The notes under the pieces were generated by a model. It saw nothing but the letters and a program-made list of their open reading frames with translations. It was not told where the DNA came from and did not search any database. From CAYZZU01 sp964483105 (GTDB lineage: Bacteria > CG2-30-53-67), in assembly GCA_964483105.1 (NCBI GenBank), contig CAYZZU010000042.1, positions 1 through 19,942 on the forward strand: DNA of 19,942 nt, read 5' to 3'. How positions within the stretch are numbered: position 1 is the first letter of the stretch; each line of letters starts with the position of its first letter. Positions 8,225 through 15,581 of the stretch are shown here, in pieces. A program made the translations under genes and the position numbers.

Positions 8225-9292
8225 TTACTTCTGTGATGAGGAGAGCTCCGGAACGAGTCTCCCGCCGTTTCTCTTTTCAAAAAAGTGAATCCGATCCGGC
8301 AAGATTTGAAAGTAGACCGGCTCCCCCGGGGTCCATGTCCGGTCCCGGTCGGCTCTCCCCCTGACCTGGACTCCCTCCCAGAGAAAATCCACCCAGGTGT
8401 CGTTTCCGGTTCTTTCCACGAGAAGGAGTTTGCCTTCTACCCAATCGACGGAGGGGTCTTTACCGACCGGAAGATCGAACGGACGGATCCCGGCCACGAC
8501 CTCCCCCTTTTTCAGACGCGAAAGATAAGGACCGAGTGACGGGATCTTTCTCAACCGTGATTCCTCGATCAGATTCATGGGAGGGTTGCCGATAAATTGT
8601 GCGACGAAGAGATTTGAAGGTTTCTCGTAGACCTCCGCCGGCGGCCCACACTGCTGGATCTTCCCCGCGTGCAGCACGGCCACCCGGTCGGAGAGAGCCA
8701 TCGCCTCCTCCTGATCGTGGGTGACATAAATGGTGGTCACCGGAAATTGCTGGTGCAGCCTTTTCAGTTCGGCACGCATCCCGATGCGAAGTCTCGCATC
8801 GAGGTTGGACAGTGGCTCGTCCATCAGGAAGACCTTGGGCCGTCGTATGAGCGCCCGCCCCAGGGCGACGCGCTGCCTCTGGCCACCGGAAAGGGCGCTG
8901 GGAACCCGGTCGAGGAGAGGTTCCAGGTCGAGAAGGGCCGCCATCCGTCCGATCTCCCGCTCGATCTCCTCGGACCGGACCCTCCTGACCTTCAGGGGAA
9001 ACCCGATATTGTCACGGACGGTCATGTGCGGATAGAGGGCGTAACTCTGAAAGACCATGGCCACGTCCCGCTTGCCCGGTGGGAAATCGTTGACGACGAC
9101 ATCGCCGAACAAGATGTCGCCTCTTCCCGCAGGTTCCAGGCCCGCCACCAGGTTCAGGATCGTCGATTTCCCGCAGCCGCTCGGCCCGACGAAAGTAAAG
9201 AATTCGCTGTCGCGAATCAACAGGTTGAGGTCGTACACGACAACGGTATCCCGAAATCGTTTCTGAATATTTCTGAATCGGATTTCAACCAT
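8225..9292 (-). CDS. Sugar ABC transporter ATP-binding subunit (MalK/UgpC-like)
   Basis: This 355-residue protein has all the ATPase motifs intact: Walker A GPSGCGKST (36-44), Q-loop at Q82, signature LSGGQRQRVALGRAL (134-148), Walker B VFLMDEP (154-160) followed by LSNLDA, and H-loop at H192 in VTHDQEEAM. After about residue 235 it has the extra C-terminal TOBE regulatory region typical of CUT1 sugar importers (MalK, UgpC, MsmX); its AGIRPFD motif is visible. It should power the two permeases encoded just upstream and act at the inner membrane. The gap from the second permease stop is six bases, showing one operon. Such ATPases are sometimes shared between transporters, but this one lies with a full partner set. 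Confidence 0.94.
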   Translation of the reverse strand: MVEIRFRNIQKRFRDTVVVYDLNLLIRDSEFFTFVGPSGCGKSTILNLVAGLEPAGRGDILFGDVVVNDFPPGKRDVAMVFQSYALYPHMTVRDNIGFPLKVRRVRSEEIEREIGRMAALLDLEPLLDRVPSALSGGQRQRVALGRALIRRPKVFLMDEPLSNLDARLRIGMRAELKRLHQQFPVTTIYVTHDQEEAMALSDRVAVLHAGKIQQCGPPAEVYEKPSNLFVAQFIGNPPMNLIEESRLRKIPSLGPYLSRLKKGEVVAGIRPFDLPVGKDPSVDWVEGKLLLVERTGNDTWVDFLWEGVQVRGRADRDRTWTPGEPVYFQILPDRIHFFEKRNGGRLVPELSSSQK

Positions 9293-9298
9293 GACGAA

Positions 9299-10111
9299 TT
9301 ACCCCTTGATGGCGCCGGCGGTTAACCCTTCAATGATCCGCCTCTGGAAGGCAAAGACCAGAAGCAGGACCGGGAGTGTCACCACAACCGATGCCGCCGC
9401 GATCTCCCCCCAGGGTACCTCATGCAGTCCGGGGAAGAGGGAGATCCCGACCGGGATGGTCCGGGATGCCGTGGTGGAGGTAAAGGTCAGTGCGAAGAGG
9501 AATTCATTCCAGGAATAAAGAAAGACCAGGATCGCCGCGGCGGCAAATCCCGGAACGGCAAGAGGAAGAAAGATCCTGTAAAATGACTGGAAGGGGGAAC
9601 AGCCGTCCACCCTGGACGCGAGATAGAGTTCATGGGGAATGCTCCTGAAAAAATGCGTCAGGATCCAGATGGAAAGTGGAAGCGTAAAGGTGGTGTGGAT
9701 CAGGATCAGAGCGATCAGGGTATCCCTCAACCCGAGCGCGCGGATGATGAGATAGAGAGGACTGACGGTGGCGATGGGTGGAAACATGGAGACGGAAAGC
9801 ACCAGGCCGAGGGTCAGCCCTCTCCCCCTCACCGGAAGCTTTGCCAACGCGAAGGCGGCCGGCGAACCGATGAGGAGAGAAAAAAAGGTGCATAGAGAGG
9901 CAACGACCGTGCTATTGACGATCATCCTGAAAAAAGGGTGCCCTTGAAAAATCGAGAGGTAGTGAATCCAGGTCGGGTGACGGGGCAGAATCGGCGGAAG
10001 CATCGTCAGCTCAACATCCGGCTTCAAGGAGGTCACTCCCTGCCACAACAAGGGTCCCACACAGTAGAAGGCGACCAGAAAAATCAGGGAGTAGAATCCG
10101 AACCGTTTCAT
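9299..10111 (-). CDS. Sugar ABC transporter permease (MalG-type, CUT1)
   Basis: This 270-residue integral membrane protein has an N-terminal helix (about 5-24), then five more predicted helices and the cytoplasmic EAA loop ASRVDGCSPFQSFYRIFLPLA (165-185), which docks on the ATPase. The segment YSWNEFLFALTF (199-210) and the C-terminal RIIEGLTAGAIKG are signatures of MalG-like permeases. The ATG at 10111 overlaps the stop of the other permease (ATGA). The same frame is open for about 280 more codons upstream, but that part lies antisense in phase to the MalF-type gene, has no transporter features and is a shadow, so the short start is right. Confidence 0.93.
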   Translation of the reverse strand: MKRFGFYSLIFLVAFYCVGPLLWQGVTSLKPDVELTMLPPILPRHPTWIHYLSIFQGHPFFRMIVNSTVVASLCTFFSLLIGSPAAFALAKLPVRGRGLTLGLVLSVSMFPPIATVSPLYLIIRALGLRDTLIALILIHTTFTLPLSIWILTHFFRSIPHELYLASRVDGCSPFQSFYRIFLPLAVPGFAAAAILVFLYSWNEFLFALTFTSTTASRTIPVGISLFPGLHEVPWGEIAAASVVVTLPVLLLVFAFQRRIIEGLTAGAIKG

Positions 10112-10977
10112 CTGATACCCCGCTTCATCTGTTGAACGTAGCAGAGGGTCATGGCACCCGCGCAAAGAAAGACCGTGACCGAAAGGGCCGATCCGTATCC
10201 GAACTGGAGCGTCTGGAACAGGACTTTGTAGGCGTAAATCGAGAGCGTCTCCGTGGTATTCGCCGGCCCCCCTCCGGTGAGGACGTAGATGGCGTCGAAA
10301 ACGCGGAAGGCGTCGAGGGTCCGGAAGATGAGGACAATCAGGATCGTCGGTCGCAACAGGGGGAGTGTAATCCTCCGGAAGATCATCCAGTCCGAGGCGC
10401 CGTCGACCCGGGCCGCCCGGATGAGATCCTGCGGGAGGGTCTGCAAGCCGGCCAGGAGCAGGAGAACCACAAAGGGGGTGGTTTTCCACACATCCATGAA
10501 GATCGCCGCATGCATGGCCAGGAAAGGGCTGCCGAGCCAGTTGATCTCTGCGCCGAGAAAATGATTGAGAATACCAAAGTCCGGGTTGTAGATCCATTCC
10601 CAGATCCGGGCGGAAACTACGGTCGGAATGGCCCAGGGGATCAGAATGATCGTCCGCATCAGTCCCTTCCCCGGAAAAGTCCGATGGACCAGGAGGGCAA
10701 TCCCCATTCCGAGCAAAAACTCCATCGCGACCGAAACCCCGGTAAAATAGAACGTATGACCCAGGGCGTTCCAGAACCGCCGGTCGTGCAGGAGAAAAAG
10801 ATAGTTTTCCATCCCCACGAACTTCGAGATATGAAAGATCGGGAGCCTGCGGCTCAGGCTCAACCGGAAGAGATAGAGGACCGGATAGAGCGTGACTCCC
10901 GTCAGGATGATCAGGGAAGGCACCAGGAAAAGGTGATTCCTCCACTTGCTGTCCGTCCATCCGGTTGGAATGGCCAT
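10108..10977 (-). CDS. Sugar ABC transporter permease (MalF-type, CUT1)
   Basis: This 289-residue protein has about six membrane helices. The first is about 15-38 (FLVPSLIILTGVTLYPVLYLF). The EAA loop is AARVDGASDWMIFRRITLPLL at 188-208. The sequence LTGGGPANTTETLSIYAY (233-250), found in nearly all MalF-type subunits, is present. It pairs with the MalG-type permease to form the translocation channel. It begins 15 bases after the stop of the substrate-binding protein gene and ends in an ATGA overlap with the next permease. The N-terminus lacks the extra helices of Escherichia coli MalF, as is usual for this shorter subgroup. Confidence 0.93.
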   Translation of the reverse strand: MAIPTGWTDSKWRNHLFLVPSLIILTGVTLYPVLYLFRLSLSRRLPIFHISKFVGMENYLFLLHDRRFWNALGHTFYFTGVSVAMEFLLGMGIALLVHRTFPGKGLMRTIILIPWAIPTVVSARIWEWIYNPDFGILNHFLGAEINWLGSPFLAMHAAIFMDVWKTTPFVVLLLLAGLQTLPQDLIRAARVDGASDWMIFRRITLPLLRPTILIVLIFRTLDAFRVFDAIYVLTGGGPANTTETLSIYAYKVLFQTLQFGYGSALSVTVFLCAGAMTLCYVQQMKRGIR

Positions 10978-10992
10978 TTCCTCCCCACGGAA

Positions 10993-12312
10993 TTATCTGA
11001 GTATGAACGCAATCTGTTTCTCCGCTGATTGTAACGCATCTTCCGGCGTTTTGATACCGGTCAGGGCGGCGGAAAATTCCGGCTGGATCACCTGAGAGAT
11101 CATCATATAATAGGGCGTAACCGGGCGGGGTCTTGCCTGGAGAAAGACCTCGTACAGCCGGGACAGAAAGGGCTGATTCCGGATCAGTTCCGGGTCCTGG
11201 TACAGAGCCTTCCGCGTCGGCTTATACCCGACAGTCATGGAGAGAATCTTCTGGACCCGATAAGAGGTCATGAATCGGATGAACCGTTCCGCCTCACCGG
11301 GATGACGGGAACCCCGGTTGACCCCGAGCTGCCACCCCCCCAGCGTGGAGACAGACGGATGGCCTGGGAATGCCGGAAGAAGGGAAACCCCCACCTTCCC
11401 TTTTACCGGGGAACCTTCCCGCTGGAAGAGGTTCCAGGCGTAGGGCCAATTCCGCATGAAGACCGCTCTCCCTTCACCGAAGATATGCCGCGTCGGTTCC
11501 TCCGTGGCCGATGTGATAAATTCGGGGGTCACCCGGTACCGAAAGATCAGATCCCGCATAAAGGCCAGTGCAGCGCGGTTGTCCGGGCTGTCGATGACGA
11601 CCTGCCCGGTACTCAGGATCCCGCCGCCATGACTCCAAAGATATTCCAGGACATTGCAGATCAGCCCCTCATACTGTTTCCCCTGCCAGACAAATCCATA
11701 GATCCCCGGTTCCCGCTCCGTGATCGTGGAAGCAATCCGCACAAGTTCCTTCCAGGCACGGGGGGGCGCAAAACCGTATTTTTCCAGCAGATCTTTGCGG
11801 TAGTAGAGAACCCCCGCGTCGATGTACCAAGGAACGGCATAGAAACGGCCTTCGTGGGCCACGGCCTCCAGGGGACCGTCGAAAAAGATCTCTTCCGGGT
11901 GTTGTGGAAAAAGAAGGCTCAGGTCCCGGAGCCAACCCGCCCGGATAAATTCGGGGACCCAGATTACATCCATCGCCAGGACGTCAAAACTCGAGCCTCC
12001 CCCCTCCAGATTGGTCACATAAAACCGGTGTTGCTCGTCGGTGTCGGACGGAAGGGGCGCATCCCGGATTCGGATATCGGGATTTTCCGTCTCGAACCGC
12101 TTCAATAACTGGAGCAGGGGTTCCGGATCCCCCGCGACCTTGCCGTGCCGGAAGACCAGGGTGACCGGTCCCTTTTCAACTTCGCTGGCCTGCGTACATC
12201 CCTGCAGCAAGGCAACGGCACATCCGATCAGCAAAAGACGGATCGTATTCCCAAGTGAAAAGTCTCTCACCGGTGGAGATATCATCAATATCATGGGCAA
12301 CCAGTGAGGCAC
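10993..12312 (-). CDS. Carbohydrate ABC transporter substrate-binding lipoprotein (CUT1)
   Basis: This 439-residue protein belongs to the extracellular solute-binding family 1. The signal peptide ends in LLQGC (Cys39), a normal lipobox, so it is a membrane-anchored binding protein. The mature part has the family fold, with FDVLAMDVIWVPEFIRAGWL, FYAVPWYIDAGVLYYRKDLL and the segment WQGKQYEGLICNVLEYLWSHGG. That last segment resembles trehalose/maltose-type binders (ThuE/LpqY group), so a disaccharide or glucoside ligand is my inference. The start is GTG: GGTGA lies six bases upstream. In-frame ATGs at 12294 and 12285 have no ribosome-binding site but would keep the signal peptide. It is the first gene of the operon, downstream of a strong promoter. 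Confidence 0.9.
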   Translation of the reverse strand: MPHWLPMILMISPPVRDFSLGNTIRLLLIGCAVALLQGCTQASEVEKGPVTLVFRHGKVAGDPEPLLQLLKRFETENPDIRIRDAPLPSDTDEQHRFYVTNLEGGGSSFDVLAMDVIWVPEFIRAGWLRDLSLLFPQHPEEIFFDGPLEAVAHEGRFYAVPWYIDAGVLYYRKDLLEKYGFAPPRAWKELVRIASTITEREPGIYGFVWQGKQYEGLICNVLEYLWSHGGGILSTGQVVIDSPDNRAALAFMRDLIFRYRVTPEFITSATEEPTRHIFGEGRAVFMRNWPYAWNLFQREGSPVKGKVGVSLLPAFPGHPSVSTLGGWQLGVNRGSRHPGEAERFIRFMTSYRVQKILSMTVGYKPTRKALYQDPELIRNQPFLSRLYEVFLQARPRPVTPYYMMISQVIQPEFSAALTGIKTPEDALQSAEKQIAFILR

Positions 12313-12328
12313 AAAAGGTCACCGAACG

Positions 12329-12342
12329 GATGTTTTAACATC
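12329..12342. repeat. Short inverted repeat in the leader of the sugar ABC operon
   Basis: GATGTT-TT-AACATC has perfect 6-base arms and lies about 17 bases before the GTG start. It may be part of the control region, or a chance AT-rich palindrome. Confidence 0.3.
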
Positions 12343-12349
12343 ATGATTG

Positions 12350-12370
12350 TACGCCTATACTTTAGGTGTA
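12350..12370. promoter_or_regulatory. Inverted repeat, candidate operator for the sugar ABC operon
   Basis: TACGCCTA-TACTT-TAGGTGTA is an inverted repeat with seven of eight paired arm positions. It lies just downstream of the predicted transcription start. A further GGTGTA half-site lies inside the promoter spacer (12390-12395). Several half-sites around a promoter suggest a repressor, but no regulator gene lies beside it. Confidence 0.45.
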
Positions 12371-12381
12371 ATGCTTTCGAG

Positions 12382-12410
12382 ATTATAACGGTGTACAATA
12401 GGGGCGTCAA
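12382..12410 (-). promoter_or_regulatory. Sigma70 promoter of the sugar ABC operon
   Basis: On the minus strand TTGACG (12410-12405) and a perfect TATAAT (12387-12382) are 17 bases apart. The predicted start is near 12375, giving a leader of about 63 bases before the GTG start of the binding protein. Confidence 0.8.
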
Positions 12411-12499
12411 GCAGAATTCGGTCGGGACCGGCCGGACTCTCTAAAAGGTTTAGCGTGTGAAATTCCATGATATTTTCAATCGCTTCCAAATTTCCGGGG

Positions 12500-12528
12500 T
12501 TGCTTTTCCACTGTTCTTTGATTATAAG
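12500..12528 (+). promoter_or_regulatory. Weak candidate promoter for the GT39 gene
   Basis: TTGCTT (12500-12505) and TATAAG (12523-12528) are 17 bases apart. The -35 box is poor and the -10 is good (five of six). The start codon lies 32 bases downstream. Confidence 0.4.
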
Positions 12529-12560
12529 AAAGGGTCGATTGACAACAGGGAGGAAAGATT

Positions 12561-14285
12561 TTGAACAGATATGATTCCGGCAACACCCATCGATATTCCA
12601 TGATTTTCTTCTGGGCCACTGCCCTGCTGCTCCTTTTCTGGTCGCTCGGCAATCGAAGTCTCTGGGGGCCTGAGGGGCGCTGGGCGGAGATCACACGTGA
12701 GATGTTTCTGCGTGGAGATTTTTTCCATCCGACGATCAAAAGCCGTCCCTACTTCGACAAACCGCTCCTCTCTTACTGGTTGATCGCCCTGGTTTCTTAT
12801 GTGACCGGACACCTGAATGAATGGTCCGTACGGATTCCGAGCGCTCTTTCGGGGATCTTCGCCCTGTCGGCCACGATCTCCATGGGACGGAGGCTCTGGT
12901 CGTATACGACGGGAAGAACGGCGGGGTGGCTTCTGTTGACCACCTACGGTATTCTTTATTGGGGTCGGGTGGGAACCGCCGATATGGAAAATCTGGCGGC
13001 CGTCACCCTGGCAGTGGCATGGTACTGGACGCAGCGGAATCGGCCCGGATTTTTCACGTTTTTCGTGTTCTATCTCATCTGCTTTACCGGAGCCCATACC
13101 AAGGGACTCACGGCGGTCGTGGTCCCCATTCTCCTGACCCTACCCGACGTGATTCGGGAAGAACGGTGGAAATCCTGGCTGTCTTTTCCTCATTTTTCAG
13201 CCCTGTCCCTCTGTGTGCTCCTCTACCTGCTCCCCTTTGTCTATGCCGCTTTCAGTGGAACGGGATATCAGGAAAACGGGCTGCTTCTCGTTTTCCGGGA
13301 AAACATCCTCCGTTTTTTCCGTCCATTCGATCACCAGAACCCCCCCTATATCTACCTCTACTACCTGCCCCTCTTCTTTCTCCCCTGGGCTCCCCTGCTG
13401 TTAACGGCCCTGGGCGGAACGCTCGCCTCCTGGAATAAAATCGAACCGGTTCGGAGGCGATTTCTCGAGGGGATTCTGCTCACCTTTCTTTTTTTCACCT
13501 TGTCTGGGTCGAGAAGAAGCTACTATATCCTCCCCCTCCTCCCCTTTTCCGCTCTCTTCGTAGCGTCCTATTTCCAGGCCGCGGGACAAAAAAAACTGAA
13601 GCGCGCCGGGATCGCTTTTCAATCGCTCTTCCTTATGATTCTGATCGGAATGGAGATCCTCACTCCCGTGTTCTGGCCGTACCTGAAAGATCGTGTCGGT
13701 TTTATCCCTCCTGCCGGACTTCAGGAGATCACTTTTCTGATCGGGATCCTGTCGTTTCTCCCCTGGCTCCTTCGGTTCCGCTCCTTCACGTTTCCGGATC
13801 GCGTGACCGGCCTGCAAAAAGAGCTCATCCCATTGGTCCTCTCCGCGGTTATCCTGATGGGGGGATTTTTCTGCCTGCAGCAGCAAACCCTGGAGGTCTT
13901 CCGCTCTGAACGCCTTTTTGCCAGGGCGCTTTCGAACCGGATCGCGACTTCCCCTCCCAAGGAAGTGGCCTTCTACCGGGTCGTTTCCCCCAAGGTGCTC
14001 TTTTATCTGGATCAGCCCCGACCCGTTCGTGTCCTCAAGGACCCCGGGGAGATACAACAGTATCTCCGGCCGGGCAACCGTCCCAAACTCCTCGTGGCAC
14101 GCCGTGGATATATAAAGGATATCCTCCCCTTGCTGCCGGATGGGATTTCATCGGACCCGGTTCTTGCGCAGGAAGTGCTCCCGTGGCAGAAAAAGGGAAA
14201 CGCCAAGTGGAAGGGTTCCGAAAAGTGGGCGGGCAAGCTCGTAGCCTGGGAGATCCCGGGAAAAACTATCCTGCCTCCGCCGTAG
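12561..14285 (+). CDS. Membrane glycosyltransferase, GT39/ArnT-like
   Basis: This 574-residue protein has about 11-13 membrane helices in the first 460 residues and a soluble C-terminal region. GT39/ArnT hallmarks appear in order: PEGRWAEITREM (37-48) with the acidic residue E38 in the first periplasmic loop, PYFDKPLLSYWL (63-74), RVGTADMENL (136-145), HTKGLTAVVVP (179-189), PPYIYLYYLPLFFLPWAP (261-278) and SGSRRSYYILPLLP (315-328). This family moves a sugar from a polyprenyl-phosphate carrier to lipid A, protein or another acceptor on the periplasmic side. The acceptor cannot be told from the sequence. The start is TTG with GGGAGG seven bases upstream; the next in-frame ATG, 13 codons on, has none. 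It is monocistronic, and its last 20 bases overlap the convergent speDE gene. Confidence 0.9.
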   Translation: MNRYDSGNTHRYSMIFFWATALLLLFWSLGNRSLWGPEGRWAEITREMFLRGDFFHPTIKSRPYFDKPLLSYWLIALVSYVTGHLNEWSVRIPSALSGIFALSATISMGRRLWSYTTGRTAGWLLLTTYGILYWGRVGTADMENLAAVTLAVAWYWTQRNRPGFFTFFVFYLICFTGAHTKGLTAVVVPILLTLPDVIREERWKSWLSFPHFSALSLCVLLYLLPFVYAAFSGTGYQENGLLLVFRENILRFFRPFDHQNPPYIYLYYLPLFFLPWAPLLLTALGGTLASWNKIEPVRRRFLEGILLTFLFFTLSGSRRSYYILPLLPFSALFVASYFQAAGQKKLKRAGIAFQSLFLMILIGMEILTPVFWPYLKDRVGFIPPAGLQEITFLIGILSFLPWLLRFRSFTFPDRVTGLQKELIPLVLSAVILMGGFFCLQQQTLEVFRSERLFARALSNRIATSPPKEVAFYRVVSPKVLFYLDQPRPVRVLKDPGEIQQYLRPGNRPKLLVARRGYIKDILPLLPDGISSDPVLAQEVLPWQKKGNAKWKGSEKWAGKLVAWEIPGKTILPPP

Positions 14286-15333
14286 CAAAAACCCAGGGCT
14301 CACAGAAAGAGGGGATAAAGACGGAACGGAAGCGGAGTCCGGTGAAATATTCAGGCAGAATTTCCCGAAGCAGGTTCAAGGTTTCCGTGTCAAATTCGGA
14401 GCCGCACTGCAGGCTGATCCAGCCTCCGTCGACAAGATTTCCGCGGACTTTTCCGAAAAGCTCCCTTAAAAACACGGTCCTGTCGGTCCGGGTCAACGCC
14501 TCGGGATGCATGGTCAGATCATAGAGAACCGCATCAAAGCCATGATAGCCCTCGAGAAAATGATTCACGTCATCAATCACCACGGTGACTTCCGGTTGTC
14601 GGAAGGCGTTTTGACAAATCGATCCCAGGTAAGTTTCCGAGGCTCGGATCACCTCCTCATCGATCTCCACCAGAAAAACCTCCCGGGGATGATGTTTCAG
14701 AAGCTCATGGAGGACCCCTCCGTCCCCCCCTCCCAGAATAGCCACCCGGTTGAAGGAGGATTTCTCTATCAGTGGATCCACGAGGCATCGGTTATAAATC
14801 GCGGCGTCCTTCTCCGAGATTTGCAGATCGTGATCCAGAAAGAGCATCCTTCCGAAATTCTCGTTTTCGATAATATCGATCCGCTGGTATCTGGACTGAC
14901 GGGAATAGAGAAGTTGAGCCACATGATATCGGACATCGAACCCCTTCGTGGAAAATTCGGAGATACAATCCGGATTCGCAATCTCGATCGGATTGCCCCG
15001 TTTCATCTCAAGGGTCCGGACCGTTTTCGGCCGCAAGCGCGCCTTCAGGAATTCAAGAAGCCGAATCTGGGCCTCGCTCGTGGAGCAAGTGAAGATATCG
15101 ATTGAGGCATGGCGGGCTTCAGGATAGGTATGAATGGCGATATGGGACTCCCCGATAATGGCCACCACAGTCTGTCCGACCGGCTGGAAGGAATGGCTGT
15201 GAAGGTTGATGAGGGTAAAACCGGAACGTTCGATCCCGCTTTTCAGGATGGTTTCCAGTTCTTCCCGATTGTTTAAAACCCCCTCTGAACAATAGATAAA
15301 CTCCGCAATTAATTGAGTGCCGTTCGGTTTCAT
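14266..15333 (-). CDS. speDE: Fused S-adenosylmethionine decarboxylase / aminopropyltransferase (SpeD-SpeE)
   Basis: This 355-residue protein joins two polyamine enzymes. Residues 1-105 are a prokaryotic AdoMet decarboxylase. GESHIAIHTYPE has the self-cleavage pair E62-S63 that makes the pyruvoyl group, H68 and C83 (FTC), matching the Ser63/His68/Cys83 numbering of the Thermotoga enzyme. From about 120 on is a spermidine-synthase-like domain, with ILGGGDGGVLHELL (199-212), VEID (222-225) and IDDVNHFL (253-260). Decarboxylated AdoMet made by the first domain would feed the second. Fusions of this type from Syntrophus and Delftia are known to be active. Odd points: the canonical D-x-x-D-P loop reads D272-L-T-M-H-P, and YHE reads YNR. 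The ATG at 15333 gives the normal SpeD N-terminus; the frame is open further upstream but shows no domain. The ribosome-binding site is weak. Confidence 0.93.
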   Translation of the reverse strand: MKPNGTQLIAEFIYCSEGVLNNREELETILKSGIERSGFTLINLHSHSFQPVGQTVVAIIGESHIAIHTYPEARHASIDIFTCSTSEAQIRLLEFLKARLRPKTVRTLEMKRGNPIEIANPDCISEFSTKGFDVRYHVAQLLYSRQSRYQRIDIIENENFGRMLFLDHDLQISEKDAAIYNRCLVDPLIEKSSFNRVAILGGGDGGVLHELLKHHPREVFLVEIDEEVIRASETYLGSICQNAFRQPEVTVVIDDVNHFLEGYHGFDAVLYDLTMHPEALTRTDRTVFLRELFGKVRGNLVDGGWISLQCGSEFDTETLNLLREILPEYFTGLRFRSVFIPSFCEPWVFATAEAG

Positions 15334-15380
15334 TATGATTCGTCTTGTACGTTCCGGTAAAAAGAAGGTGGAAAAACCTT

Positions 15381-15422
15381 TCAGCGAATTCCCATCCGCT
15401 CTTTGCTGCCGCGCGTCCGCAT
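15381..15422 (-). CDS. Possible 13-codon leader peptide upstream of speDE
   Basis: ATG at 15422 opens a 13-codon frame, MRTRGSKERMGIR, ending in TGA 47 bases before the speDE start. GAAGGG lies five bases upstream, a better ribosome-binding site than speDE itself has. Four of the 13 residues are Arg. It lies inside the predicted speDE leader, in a different frame from the main gene. Such a short frame can arise by chance, so it is only a candidate. Confidence 0.25.
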   Translation of the reverse strand: MRTRGSKERMGIR

Positions 15423-15480
15423 AACTTCCCTTCAGCCGCAGGCAGGAACAATCCGGATAGAAACGAATGAAATTTTTTGA

Positions 15481-15509
15481 AAAATACTGAGGATAGGAAC
15501 TCTTGTCAA
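15481..15509 (-). promoter_or_regulatory. Candidate sigma70 promoter of speDE
   Basis: On the minus strand a perfect TTGACA (15509-15504) is followed after 17 bases by TATTTT (15486-15481). It implies a leader of about 140 bases before the speDE start, long enough to hold regulatory structure. Confidence 0.6.
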
Positions 15510-15521
15510 GGCATTTTTTTC

Positions 15522-15549
15522 TTGCATTCTTCAAATCAGTAGATATAAT
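15522..15549 (+). promoter_or_regulatory. Candidate sigma70 promoter of rpmE
   Basis: TTGCAT (15522-15527) and a perfect TATAAT (15544-15549) are 16 bases apart. Transcription would start near 15556, leaving a leader of only about 25 bases, too short for a folded L31 autoregulatory leader. It is back to back with the speDE promoter. Confidence 0.65.
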
Positions 15550-15581
15550 TCTCGTTTGCATCCAAAAGAAAGGGAGCTCAC

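Noticed and set aside
10112..10960. About 280 codons upstream of and in frame with the MalG-type permease, as if the permease had a long N-terminal extension
   Set aside because: That stretch overlaps the MalF-type gene on the same strand in another frame, looks like no known domain, and the ATG at 10111 gives a normal permease with an ATGA overlap.
12463..12570. 35-codon frame before the GT39 gene, beginning MIFSIASK
   Set aside because: No ribosome-binding site, no recognisable domain, and it runs through the candidate GT39 promoter and into the gene start.
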